This document shows, piece after piece, positions 50,618 through 60,303 of a DNA stretch of 64,000 nucleotides. Position 1 is the first letter of the stretch, and each line of letters starts with the position of its first letter. The notes beneath the pieces are model-generated. The model was given only the letters and a program-made list of their open reading frames with translations, had not been told where the DNA came from and searched no databases. The translations under genes and the position numbers were made by a program. The stretch lies in assembly GCA_030606485.1 (NCBI GenBank), contig JAUWGH010000001.1, forward strand, positions 434,001 through 498,000. Reading direction: 5' to 3'. This DNA is from Promethearchaeota archaeon. Lineage in GTDB: Archaea; Asgardarchaeota; Lokiarchaeia; Sigyniarchaeales; SOKP01.

Positions 50618-52729
50618 ATGAAATTTAATAGATACTATTTAGTTCTTGAGTTTTTTATTATACTCCTTTATTTATTAATGAATTTATTTTCGATAATTAT
50701 TTTCCCGATAAACATTATATTAGGATTTATTTGTATTTTATTTTTACCTGGATATAATCTTTTAAAATTGATAAGACCTAATTCAAATTTGATTGAAAAA
50801 TTAGGTTATTCGACATTTTTTAGTCTTGCAATTGAAAATATCCTAATGTTTATTATTTATTTTAGCTTTTTTAATTATGTTCAAAAATCTGGAAGGTACG
50901 CCTTTATATTCTGGCATGAACTGTTGATTTTAATAATTCAAATAATCAGCATTTTTCTTATTTTACTAAATATATTTTTAAACAAGAGTCAAAAAAAAAG
51001 TAATAAAATAATTAAATATTTCAAAGGAATAAAGAAAAATATTAACCAAAAGGATTTATTGATTATTACAGGGCTACTTGTTTCATTAATATTTCTATGC
51101 ATTTCTGTATTTTTCAATGAAGTGAAATATGATAATTTTAGTACAGTTAAAAAAGATTATCTATTAAATTTCACATTTTTTTCTCGCGTTCCTTTAATCT
51201 TTTATATCTTTTTAACTTCATCTATAATTTTTTTAGTATATATCCTATTTCAAGTAAAAAATAAATATTTAATGTTATTTTCTATGAGTATTTTTCTTTA
51301 CTGTTTATGGATCCTCCCATATCTTCAAATAAAAGGAGTTGTAGCCTCAGATATGGATTTTTTAAAAACGATTTATGAAAATTATCTAATTTTTGGAATT
51401 AATTCCAATGAAGTTGGTTGTTTTATCATATTATTTAGGACCTTTAAATCTATTAGATATTCCACAAGTCTTTTTACTTCAATCTTATTAACATTCGGCA
51501 TGAAATCAGATGTCGATTTCGCATTAGTGTTTCTTTATCCACTAATTTTTATATTTATACCATTCTTTTTTTACTCGATTTTTCAAAAATTTTCAAAAAG
51601 TAAAAATGAAAACGAAATTTCATTGCGAATCTTAATGCTACTTGTAATTATAACGACTTCTATCATAAAAAATGTTCGAACTCCCACTACAGCTATTATC
51701 GGCTCAATAACATTCATTATTTTAATCATAGAATTTTTTAAATTTATTAACGATGATAATAGGAAATTAAGAGAAATATTTCTTTTTATTTTCCTCTACT
51801 TTTTTTTAACTCTAACTCATCTTGAGGAATGTGTTTATTTTTTATTATTGATGCCATTATATACCATTTATTTTATCCTATTTAAACTCAAGGACAATAG
51901 TGATAATAGAGAAATAATAAAATCGTTAAAAAGATTTTTTTTAATTATTGGCTTACTATATTTAATTTTATCAACTATATTTATAACATTACAGGAATTT
52001 TTTGGTTCCACGATTTATTATTTTGGAAAATTTAGAGATATACCTTACATCTCGATAATTTTTGATATGTATTGGAGTACAAGAGTAGTATTATATCCAC
52101 TTATGGAAGGGTGCCTTTCTATTAGTCTTTTTTTACTCGGAATAACTATAATTGGAATTAGTGGGTCTATTATAATTTTATACTTATTCTTCTCTAGTTT
52201 TTTTCATATTTTGATAAAAATTTATAATAAACTTATTGGTATTATCAGTAAAATTCATAGTTTCCTTTCAAAACTAATTTCTGTGAAAATTATACAAATA
52301 GCAATTCCATTTTTATTATTTAGTATGATAATCGGAATTGATTTTATTTTTCCCTATCTTGAAATGGAAGGATTTCTCATAATAATTGAAGTTGTCTTAA
52401 GTTATTCAATAATCGTGTTCAATGTATTTTTATTTATTAAAGGGGTTCCCTATTATCGTACTCATAAAAATAAACAAGATTATTTTCTGATCCTTATGGT
52501 TATATTGTTTGTCTTTATGATATTTTTAGGTATTGGAGATCTGCTTCTTGCATGGTATCATTTTAATTCTAGAATTATCACGTTTTCGATTTTTTATAAT
52601 TTGATGATAATACAAAATACTTATTTCGATGATTTTATAAGTAAGAAGAATAAATATTTAGTAATTTTAGTGTTTTTACTTCTCGGCTTTGGAACATTTT
52701 ACAGCTTAAGAAAATTAGGTTTTGGATAA
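50618..52729 (+). CDS. DUF1616/GT-C-like multi-pass membrane protein (paralogue of 42779..44956)
   Basis: GFICILFLPGYNLLKLIRPNSNLIEKLGYSTFFSLAIENILMFIIYFSFF; ends LLLGFGTFYSLRKLGFG. Confidence 0.68.
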   Translation: MKFNRYYLVLEFFIILLYLLMNLFSIIIFPINIILGFICILFLPGYNLLKLIRPNSNLIEKLGYSTFFSLAIENILMFIIYFSFFNYVQKSGRYAFIFWHELLILIIQIISIFLILLNIFLNKSQKKSNKIIKYFKGIKKNINQKDLLIITGLLVSLIFLCISVFFNEVKYDNFSTVKKDYLLNFTFFSRVPLIFYIFLTSSIIFLVYILFQVKNKYLMLFSMSIFLYCLWILPYLQIKGVVASDMDFLKTIYENYLIFGINSNEVGCFIILFRTFKSIRYSTSLFTSILLTFGMKSDVDFALVFLYPLIFIFIPFFFYSIFQKFSKSKNENEISLRILMLLVIITTSIIKNVRTPTTAIIGSITFIILIIEFFKFINDDNRKLREIFLFIFLYFFLTLTHLEECVYFLLLMPLYTIYFILFKLKDNSDNREIIKSLKRFFLIIGLLYLILSTIFITLQEFFGSTIYYFGKFRDIPYISIIFDMYWSTRVVLYPLMEGCLSISLFLLGITIIGISGSIIILYLFFSSFFHILIKIYNKLIGIISKIHSFLSKLISVKIIQIAIPFLLFSMIIGIDFIFPYLEMEGFLIIIEVVLSYSIIVFNVFLFIKGVPYYRTHKNKQDYFLILMVILFVFMIFLGIGDLLLAWYHFNSRIITFSIFYNLMIIQNTYFDDFISKKNKYLVILVFLLLGFGTFYSLRKLGFG

Positions 52730-52859
52730 GGAAATCTTTTCAATTATAATTTTACAATGAATATTGATAACAAAGATTAAACCTTTTATTCCGCTTATAC
52801 AATATAATAAATAATTTATGTAAAACATAAATATAGAAATTAATTTTTATTTTCATATT

Positions 52860-55319
52860 ATGCCTGAAAATTCTTTATCTGTTGAAGAAAAGGAAATACT
52901 TAAAAAACCCTTTGAATTATTTGAATTTTTACATAAACATTACAAGATTTTCCTATTATTTGTCAGTTTTAACTTAATTTTTTTAATTTCCTTTATTTTT
53001 TTTTCAATGATTGATAGGAATTGGAATTGGCTCAACTCAATCTTTCAATCAGATACTTTAAATATTTCAGGATATATGGAACTTCTTTTCTTCAAAATAT
53101 TTAATTATGTAAAGCTAACATATGCATTTCTTTTGTTTTATTTAGTTCCAGGGATTTTAATTGCAAACTTATTATTTACCGCAAAATTCAAACTCGATTT
53201 TTTAATTTTGAGTTTAATCACAGGTGTATTATGGGTCTCACTTCTATTTGCTCTTTTAGGATGTATATTTGGCTATTCTTATTATTTATTTTTAGTTATT
53301 AATATTTCTATTATAATTGTACTTGCATTTCTGAATTATCTACAGTGGTTAAAAAATAATAAAATTGAAAATCGATTCATTAATATTGAAATTATTAAAC
53401 GAATTGGAGCGAAAGTACCAGCTAAAATCCCTGTAGAAAAAGTTTCTGGTACCGATCATCTAAAGGAGACAAAGGGAATATCTTACGAAGAAGTTTTTCT
53501 AAAACCATATTCTAAAATCGAATCTATAGCTTGGAGAATTATTGTATTCATTGCTGCATTTTCTTTTTTATTTGCTAGTTTAGTGAAGTTCGTACCTTAT
53601 GATACTGATGCTCAAGGGTTTGGATTTTTAGCTTTGGTTGTTAGGGATGGATGTACTATCGATACATTAGAACCATTTTCTGATATAAAATACATTTATG
53701 GACCTATTTATTTCATTACAATCGCTTTTTTGTCTAATTTAACTGGTGCGATTATTCCAGATGTAATGGTGTTTTTTGGAGGGCTTAGCGCTTTTCTTAT
53801 TGTAATTTTTTTAGGTTATGTCTTAACTATAATTACTAAAAAAAGAATCATTGGGATAATTGGTTCTTTTTTTATAATGTATATGTCTCACCGACTTTGG
53901 ACAACATTTTTAGATACCGGTTATACCTCATTATTTGGTCATATCTTTTTACTAATTTTTATTGGTTTTCTTTTTCTTAGCATTAGGACAAAATATAAAA
54001 GATATATCGTATTTTCTGGAGCAAGTTTTGCTTGTTTAATGATGACTCACCCAGATACATTGTTCAATGGGATATTTTTCTCTGTTTCAATAGTAATCAG
54101 TCTATTAATCTATTGTTTGGTTTATTTCTTGTCTCAAAATAATAAAGTAGAAAAGACTCAATCAAAAACTAAATTATTGAATGTTTTTTTGTGGGAATTT
54201 ATCGTAATAATTATTATTTTTTTGATAGCCATAGGATTTTCGATCGTATATTACTATCGAGTTATTGGTTATATTTTCTCACCAACAGAAAATATGTTGA
54301 GTAAAATGGGTGGTCTACATTCCACCTATTTTCCTACATATATTAATACAATATTTAGAAATCGAGATCCAACTTTAATGTTCGGTATATTTCTTATATT
54401 AGATAATTGGATTGAGATTTTCAGCATCCTCTTCTTAGTAATTGGGATTATTGCTGCAATATTTCTGTGTTTTAAGCAGAAAAGCAACGACATTCTATGG
54501 TATCTCTCTTTCCCGATTTGTTTGATTTTAATTATTGATTTTGGCTCTTTTGGGATAATAAATAATCTGTTAAAAGATAATATTATTTTAGGACCTATTA
54601 TCGGGCTTAATTATCCTTTTATGACTTCCTGGCGAGGACCGATGATCTTTGAGCCACTAATTTTTGCAATAGGATTTTTAACAATTATCTTCTTTCTAAT
54701 AAAAGCAATCAAAAAATTAGTTATTATATTAAAAATAGAGAGATTTGTTGAAAAAACCCAAAAAAAATTTAAATTAGATTGGAAAGTGTTCGTTATTGGG
54801 GTTATAGTAATTCATAGCTCCATTTCTTACGCATTCTCACCAAGAATTTTGTTCTATAATATCCCTCAATTTTTTGTTCCGCATTCCCCCGACTTAAGTA
54901 GTCCTCTACCTCTTAAAGTTGATTTGCGAAAAACTTGTGGTTCATGCTGTTTTGCCGATTATTACGATCTTCTCATGTTTGAATGGATTCGCGAAAATAC
55001 TGAGAAAGATATTATGATTCTCAACGATAATGGATTTCCTGGACATTGGGTGCCATCTTTTACCGAAAGGGAATGTGTCTTTTGGAGGTCTCAACCCTTT
55101 TTTGAAGAAAATGTTTATTTAATTTCAAAAGATTCTTCAATTTTTACAAATCCAACAGAAGAAGATTGGGAAATGTTGCTTGAAAATAATGTCACGCACA
55201 TATTAACCTCTGATTTATCTCCAAATGAAGTATTTGATACAGTTGTATGGTTAGAACAAGTTCATAAAATAAATAATGCTGTTCTTTATCATGTCATTCA
55301 ATTAGATGAAATTAGTTAA
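52860..55319 (+). CDS. GT-C-like multi-pass membrane glycosyltransferase candidate
   Basis: LLFYLVPGILIANLLFTAKFKLDFLILSLITG; first loop KFVPYDTDAQGFGFLALVVRDGCTID..IYGPIYFITIAFLSNL; C-terminal WIRENTEKDIMILNDNGFPGHWVPSFTERECVFW. Confidence 0.7.
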   Translation: MPENSLSVEEKEILKKPFELFEFLHKHYKIFLLFVSFNLIFLISFIFFSMIDRNWNWLNSIFQSDTLNISGYMELLFFKIFNYVKLTYAFLLFYLVPGILIANLLFTAKFKLDFLILSLITGVLWVSLLFALLGCIFGYSYYLFLVINISIIIVLAFLNYLQWLKNNKIENRFINIEIIKRIGAKVPAKIPVEKVSGTDHLKETKGISYEEVFLKPYSKIESIAWRIIVFIAAFSFLFASLVKFVPYDTDAQGFGFLALVVRDGCTIDTLEPFSDIKYIYGPIYFITIAFLSNLTGAIIPDVMVFFGGLSAFLIVIFLGYVLTIITKKRIIGIIGSFFIMYMSHRLWTTFLDTGYTSLFGHIFLLIFIGFLFLSIRTKYKRYIVFSGASFACLMMTHPDTLFNGIFFSVSIVISLLIYCLVYFLSQNNKVEKTQSKTKLLNVFLWEFIVIIIIFLIAIGFSIVYYYRVIGYIFSPTENMLSKMGGLHSTYFPTYINTIFRNRDPTLMFGIFLILDNWIEIFSILFLVIGIIAAIFLCFKQKSNDILWYLSFPICLILIIDFGSFGIINNLLKDNIILGPIIGLNYPFMTSWRGPMIFEPLIFAIGFLTIIFFLIKAIKKLVIILKIERFVEKTQKKFKLDWKVFVIGVIVIHSSISYAFSPRILFYNIPQFFVPHSPDLSSPLPLKVDLRKTCGSCCFADYYDLLMFEWIRENTEKDIMILNDNGFPGHWVPSFTERECVFWRSQPFFEENVYLISKDSSIFTNPTEEDWEMLLENNVTHILTSDLSPNEVFDTVVWLEQVHKINNAVLYHVIQLDEIS

Positions 55320-55383
55320 ATCTAAATTAAGGATTCATAGATTTCAATGTATTTTTTAAATTGATTTTTACATGTGAAATTTT

Positions 55384-55828
55384 TTAAAATATATTCTCTA
55401 CTTTTTCTCTCCACTTCTTTTTTTTTTTAGGATTTTCTAAATAAAAAGAAATTTTTTCAGCTAAATCCTCATCATTTTCAGAATGAAAAATATCTCCTGA
55501 AATACCTGATTTAACTATTTCGGTTAATCCTTTAACATCACTTACAATGAGTAATTTTTGCATTGCCAAAATTTCTAGAGGTTTTTGTGGAATAACTAAG
55601 TTGCAAACTGTCACATTTATACGTGGAATTATTAAAATATCAAAAAGTGTATAGTATTCTTTTATTTCTTTATAAGGAATAATACCAGTAAATATTACCT
55701 TACCCCCGATTCTTAATTCATGAATTAATTTACTCAACTCAAACTTAAGTTCATTAATTATTCTACCGACAAGTAATACGACTAAATTTTCGAATTTTTT
55801 TGAAATTTTTGCAAATGCTTTTAAAATC
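55384..55828 (-). pseudogene. C-terminal half of a GT4 glycosyltransferase (5'-truncated; includes ORF 55384..55737)
   Basis: LKAFAKISKKFENLVVLLVGRIINELKFELSKLIHELRIGGKVIFTGIIPYKEIKEYYTLFDILIIPRINVTVCNLVIPQKPLEILAMQKLLIVSDVKGLTEIVKSGISGDIF. Confidence 0.85.
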
Positions 55829-55910
55829 TATAGAAAAATTACCGTTATGGGAGGAAGTTATTAAAAAACATTATAAACTATACCAACTATTAAAAGAAAA
55901 AAAAATATGA
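55827..55910 (+). pseudogene. 3' tail of a GT4 gene like 49011..50186, ending in an ATGA overlap with 55907..56719
   Basis: SIEKLPLWEEVIKKHYKLYQLLKEKKI* vs ALNDFPTWEKIFKIHNKLYQILKKKR* of 49011..50186. Confidence 0.72.
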
Positions 55911-56719
55911 AAAATAAAAATATTAAAATTAGAAATGAACCGTTAGTGGATGTAATTATTCCATTTTATAATGAAGAAATCTATTTACCAAGTTGTATTT
56001 TATCTTTAAAAAGACAGAAATATATTAAAAAAATAATTGGTATTAATGATTTTTCCACTGATAATTCTAAAAGTATTTGTAAAAAACATAATCTTTATGT
56101 GATTGATATGGATGTTCCAAGCAATTTAAGAAAATCTTTACTAGCAGATAACTTAAATTTGGGGTTAAAACATTCGGATGCAAAATATATTTTTAGAATT
56201 GATGCAGATACTGAATTAATTAGTTCAAAATATATTGAAATTTTAGTAGATTTTATGGAAAATGAAAAAAATATGCAATATTATTCAGCAGGAGGTCTCG
56301 TTTATGTAATAAAACCAAGATGGTTAATGATTCTTAATAAATTCTTTAGAAAAATTCCAAGAGGAACTGCAAGAATTTATCGCAGGAGAATTTTAGAAAA
56401 AATAGGAGGTTTTAATTATAAAGAAAACATTTTATATACGAGTACTTTTGGTCGAATGGTTTATGAAGAATCTGATACTGCAACTGACAAAGTAGCAGAA
56501 AAATTGCACTATAAGACTAAATTTATTAGAAAAATTGAAGCCATTCATCACAGACCTTGTAAAATACACTTTACCTATAACTTAATTAGTGATTCATTTT
56601 ATAGAAATATGGTTAAATTATTTTGTGCTTTAATTGGCTTTAGTCCAAAGATGATTCTAAAAGGAATTCAATATTTAAAAATATTATTCAGATATAAAAT
56701 TTCAAGACTTATTGGATAA
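55907..56719 (+). CDS. GT2-family glycosyltransferase (paralogue of 35251..36063)
   Basis: VDVIIPFYNEEIYLPSCILSLKRQKYIKKIIGINDFSTDNSKSIC..YIFRIDADTELISSKYIEILVDFME; identical length and collinear with 35251..36063. Confidence 0.9.
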   Translation: MKNKNIKIRNEPLVDVIIPFYNEEIYLPSCILSLKRQKYIKKIIGINDFSTDNSKSICKKHNLYVIDMDVPSNLRKSLLADNLNLGLKHSDAKYIFRIDADTELISSKYIEILVDFMENEKNMQYYSAGGLVYVIKPRWLMILNKFFRKIPRGTARIYRRRILEKIGGFNYKENILYTSTFGRMVYEESDTATDKVAEKLHYKTKFIRKIEAIHHRPCKIHFTYNLISDSFYRNMVKLFCALIGFSPKMILKGIQYLKILFRYKISRLIG

Positions 56720-56903
56720 TCAGAGAATTAAGTCAATCAAATTCAAAAAAATTTATTAGAGGATAATTAATTTCTTATATTTGGTTATTTCATAGAATTA
56801 TTGAATTTTATCCCATTTATAGATTTAAATAAAAATTTAAATATAAAATAAAAATTTAACTCCATACATAAAAAGCCTATTGAAAAATTCAATTTATTTT
56901 GAG

Positions 56904-57008
56904 AATTGTATAGTTAATAGTCCTTGGACCTTTCTAGACATCAATTTGATGGGCATTGAAGAAGGCATAAAAAAAACATACGAATGGCTTAAAAAGAGGA
57001 ATATTTAA
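56904..57008 (+). pseudogene. 3' tail of an NAD-dependent nucleotide-sugar epimerase/dehydratase
   Basis: CIVNSPWTFLDINLMGIEEGIKKTYEWLKKRNI*, resembling the 'leeGi..T..W' ending of SDR epimerases. Confidence 0.6.
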
Positions 57009-57067
57009 TCGTTATTTTTTAAAATTTCTCAAACTTTTTTATTAAAATTTTAAAGATATAATATATT

Positions 57068-57195
57068 CTATAAATTCCCTTTTACAATTTGAGACCAATT
57101 ATATTTATTTTTAACCATAACTAATGCATTATTTCTTAATTTAATCTTTTTTTTTATTTTCAAAAATCGTATAAAGCCAAATGGTTGAGCAAGAA
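57068..57195 (-). pseudogene. 3' tail of a GT4 glycosyltransferase, minus strand
   Basis: ILAQPFGFIRFLKIKKKIKLRNNALVMVKNKYNWSQIVKGNL*; the end resembles GT4 C-termini (..V.NKYNW..I..). Confidence 0.6.
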
Positions 57196-57201
57196 TGACG
57201 A

Positions 57202-57425
57202 GATTCGATACAGCATAATGAAAACGGTTGGTTATTAGAACAAAATAATGCGGAAACCCTAGAAAAACTTATAGAGAAAGTTCTTTCTGACGATGAAAAG
57301 TTTAAAAAAAAATGAGACAAGCAGCTCGTAAAAGAGGTGAATTTTTTTCTGAATATAAATTTGGCAAGAGTGTTATTGAATTTTTCGAGATGCTAATAGA
57401 AAAATACAATTTAATAAAAAAAGAA
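57202..57425 (+). pseudogene. 3' tail of a GT4 gene like 60652..61818, with a poly-A frameshift near 57304..57312
   Basis: DSIQHNENGWLLEQNNAETLEKLIEKVLSDDEKFKK / MRQAARKRGEFFSEYKFGKSVIEFFEMLIEKYN vs DTITHNKNGWLLKENNAKNLGKLIEKVLSDNKKLKLISQGALKKSEFFSKNNFRQRIVDLYENLIEKYN. Confidence 0.87.
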
Positions 57426-57439
57426 TACCTTTTAAAAAA

Positions 57440-58933
57440 TCATATTTTTATGTTTAAACCTCTAATAGCATGCATGATTTTAGACTTTTCATTAGATTCG
57501 ATAATGCTTTGTAAGTGTTTATTTTTTATATCCCTGAATTCATCAACTAAATTAGAATTTTGTTTTATCAAATTAATTTTTTCCCCTTGATCTTCTATTA
57601 AATTGTATAAATATTCTTCATTCTTTTCTTCATCATAAATATATTTCCAAGTCTTCTTTCTAATAGAAAATATTTTATATCCTAACTTGCTGTTTCTTCT
57701 AAATCTTCCTGCTTTTTGATATGACTCTGAAATAACAAAATCTTTTCGATTTATTTCTCTATCTTGCATTATAGGAAATAAATTTCTTCCTTGGAATAAA
57801 TTGGGTATTATTACTCCAAAATAATCTAATATTGTAGGAGCAATATCCATCAATTGAACCATTTCACTAATTCTTTTTATTTTGGGTTTTTTTCCAAGTT
57901 CAATTATGAATAGGGGAACTCTTAAAAGTTCATCATAGACCTGACCCCCATGACTTAAAAATTTATGTTCATAAAATGATTCCCCATGGTCGGCAGTAAT
58001 AATAATTAGACAATGTTTTTTAAATCTCTTGATAAGATAATTAAATAGCTTACCTAGCTGCTCATCAACGTAATTAATTTCACCATCATACAGATCAATT
58101 AATTTATTTAACATTTCGGGAGTCATTTGATTTTTATGGCTCCAAAAAAGGTTATTTAATAAAAAATCACTCTCATTTGCGTCTATACTGTTTTTTCTGA
58201 ATTTTAATAAATTTTTTAATGGAGGGTTATATGGCCAATGAACATCCATAAAATGAGCCCAAATAAATAGAGAGCGTGTTGAGTTAAAATTTTCAATAAA
58301 ATTAATTAATTTTTTTACGATATATGATGCGGTAAATTCTTTACGATTAATAAGAGTAATATTATCCCTTAAAAAATCTATATTATTAAGGATACTTCTA
58401 ATTTTTTCACATCTTGCAAGATGATTAATTATTTTAAAAAATATCTTTTTAAAAATTATATTTCTTAAAAACTTAGAAATATGATTCATAATTAATTCTT
58501 TAATCATTAAGGGTTTTTTACCACTCATATCTCCTTTTTTTTTAATATCTATTTCATGGTTTAATTCTAATGAGTCTAAAAAAATATCAAATCCACGATG
58601 ATAATTAAAAAACCTTCCTAAGTTAGGATTACTATGGATTCCATAGCATATAATTTTATTTTCATTCAATACTTGAGGAAATGTTATTTTTTGGTTAGGT
58701 AATGGACTAAAATCTCCATTTAAATAAGGAAGAATTGAAGTAAATATTGAAGAAAATGAAGATGATGTTTCTGGACCATTAGCAATAGCGTTTGAAAAAG
58801 ATACACCGTTCTTAACAAATTTCTCTAGATTTGGTGCAGTATTTCGGTGATATTTATTTATTCTCAAATGGTCGGGTCTCAAGCAATCTATAGTAAGAAA
58901 AATTACGAGTTTTCGCTTAGAATTATGTGTCAT
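57440..58933 (-). CDS. Alkaline-phosphatase/sulfatase superfamily hydrolase or phosphotransferase
   Basis: VIFLTIDCLRPDHLRINKYHRNTAPNLEKFVKNGVSFSNAIANGPETSSSFSSIFTSILP..LIIITADHGESFYEHKFLSHGGQVYDELLRVPLFI. Confidence 0.88.
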   Translation of the reverse strand: MTHNSKRKLVIFLTIDCLRPDHLRINKYHRNTAPNLEKFVKNGVSFSNAIANGPETSSSFSSIFTSILPYLNGDFSPLPNQKITFPQVLNENKIICYGIHSNPNLGRFFNYHRGFDIFLDSLELNHEIDIKKKGDMSGKKPLMIKELIMNHISKFLRNIIFKKIFFKIINHLARCEKIRSILNNIDFLRDNITLINRKEFTASYIVKKLINFIENFNSTRSLFIWAHFMDVHWPYNPPLKNLLKFRKNSIDANESDFLLNNLFWSHKNQMTPEMLNKLIDLYDGEINYVDEQLGKLFNYLIKRFKKHCLIIITADHGESFYEHKFLSHGGQVYDELLRVPLFIIELGKKPKIKRISEMVQLMDIAPTILDYFGVIIPNLFQGRNLFPIMQDREINRKDFVISESYQKAGRFRRNSKLGYKIFSIRKKTWKYIYDEEKNEEYLYNLIEDQGEKINLIKQNSNLVDEFRDIKNKHLQSIIESNEKSKIMHAIRGLNIKI

Positions 58934-58963
58934 TTTAATTAAAAATTACTTTAATCATTTATT

Positions 58964-59098
58964 CTATATGGGATTATTATCACTCACAATAATTTCAATT
59001 TCATTGCTTTGAGAAGTAATTATCTGATTGATAATGTTATTAATTCTTTCTGGACGGTTGTACGAAGGCAAACAAAAGCTAAGCAATACCTTAGACAT
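58964..59098 (-). pseudogene. N-terminal fragment (44 aa) of a GT2 glycosyltransferase
   Basis: MSKVLLSFCLPSYNRPERINNIINQIITSQSNEIEIIVSDNNPI*, matching a GT2 nucleotide-binding start and ending where the family would continue. Confidence 0.8.
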
Positions 59099-59106
59099 GA
59101 TTATTT

Positions 59107-60264
59107 TTAGATTTTTTTAATTGTAATAAGTTTTTTTATATTTTCTTTTATTTTATATTGTTCTCTCGCACTATCTCCTTTTTTCAAAAGAGAATAAAGA
59201 GAGAAGCCATTTTTGCTTTTAATATCAAGTTTTTTTCCAATCAAATCGTTAATTGTATGAATTAAATCAAATAGTGTAACTTTCCTATGATATTTTTTAC
59301 CTCCAAACTCGTTATTAGGGAATTTTATTAACAACGGGATCTCCTTTTGCAATTCAAACCGACCATGATGGTAGAAAGCATAAAAATCCCATTTACAACT
59401 AAATCTGCTTTTTATATCTGGAAGAAATTTAATAAATTTATGAATTACATTGTATTTCTCATAAATAAAAAAAAGTTTTTTTGTTAAATATCTTCCTATA
59501 TCACCTAAACCTTCACCGTGATCAGAGGTAATTATAATCATTGAATCATCATACATTTTATTTTGCTTTAATAATGAGATTAATTCTCTAACATATATAT
59601 TAATAAGTTCGTAAATTCTCGTGGAATAAGCTTTTTTTACAAATTTTTCGGTTAACTCTTTATTTATAACCCTTTTTAATAGTTTTTTCCCGATCTCAAT
59701 ATAACTTTTGCCTTCAATTTTATTTTTTAAATAATTATTAATGCCATAAATAAAATGAGCATTCCAAAAATGCAGAAAAATAAAATTGTTTTCATCCTTA
59801 TTGATATTTATATATTCCTCCCATTTATTGGGGATATTTCGATCTTCATCATCTGCTGCCCCATAATAATCTTCAAGCGTATCTCCATATAATTTTTTAT
59901 TCCAATTCGATTCCGGTACCATTCCTAAATCATTTATCATTTCATCACGGAAAGGTCTATAGTTTTTTATGTAAGGTTCCACAATATGTTTAAGGGGGTA
60001 TCCGTTGATAATTGCACTATTACAGAAAGAACGTGTTTTAAATCCCAACTTTTTTAATTGAGCTGGAAAATTTTGATTTTTTGCTTTATTGAAATAATCA
60101 CCGAAAAACATTGTATAATGAGAGATAAATGTAGCCGTATATATCGAATAGCAATTAGTAAAATCTACAAAATTATTTTTTAATTCATCTAAAGTGTTTT
60201 TAATCTTATTAAAAAAAAAATCTCTTCTAACGCTATCAAGAACTATAAGTATAATATTTTTCAT
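59107..60264 (-). CDS. Alkaline-phosphatase/sulfatase superfamily protein
   Basis: MKNIILIVLDSVRRDFFFNKIKNTLDELKNNFVDFTNCYSIYTATFISHYTMFFGDYF..SMIIITSDHGEGLGDIGRYL..YHHGRFELQKEIPLLIKFP. Confidence 0.87.
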   Translation of the reverse strand: MKNIILIVLDSVRRDFFFNKIKNTLDELKNNFVDFTNCYSIYTATFISHYTMFFGDYFNKAKNQNFPAQLKKLGFKTRSFCNSAIINGYPLKHIVEPYIKNYRPFRDEMINDLGMVPESNWNKKLYGDTLEDYYGAADDEDRNIPNKWEEYININKDENNFIFLHFWNAHFIYGINNYLKNKIEGKSYIEIGKKLLKRVINKELTEKFVKKAYSTRIYELINIYVRELISLLKQNKMYDDSMIIITSDHGEGLGDIGRYLTKKLFFIYEKYNVIHKFIKFLPDIKSRFSCKWDFYAFYHHGRFELQKEIPLLIKFPNNEFGGKKYHRKVTLFDLIHTINDLIGKKLDIKSKNGFSLYSLLKKGDSAREQYKIKENIKKLITIKKI

Positions 60265-60303
60265 TAGATTCTCTATATTTTAATTTTTCTAATTTTTTTA
60301 TTA

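Noticed and set aside
57312-57590. ORF 57312..57590 as a real protein
   Set aside because: It is the frameshifted end of a GT4 remnant that reads on into antisense of the sulfatase-like gene.
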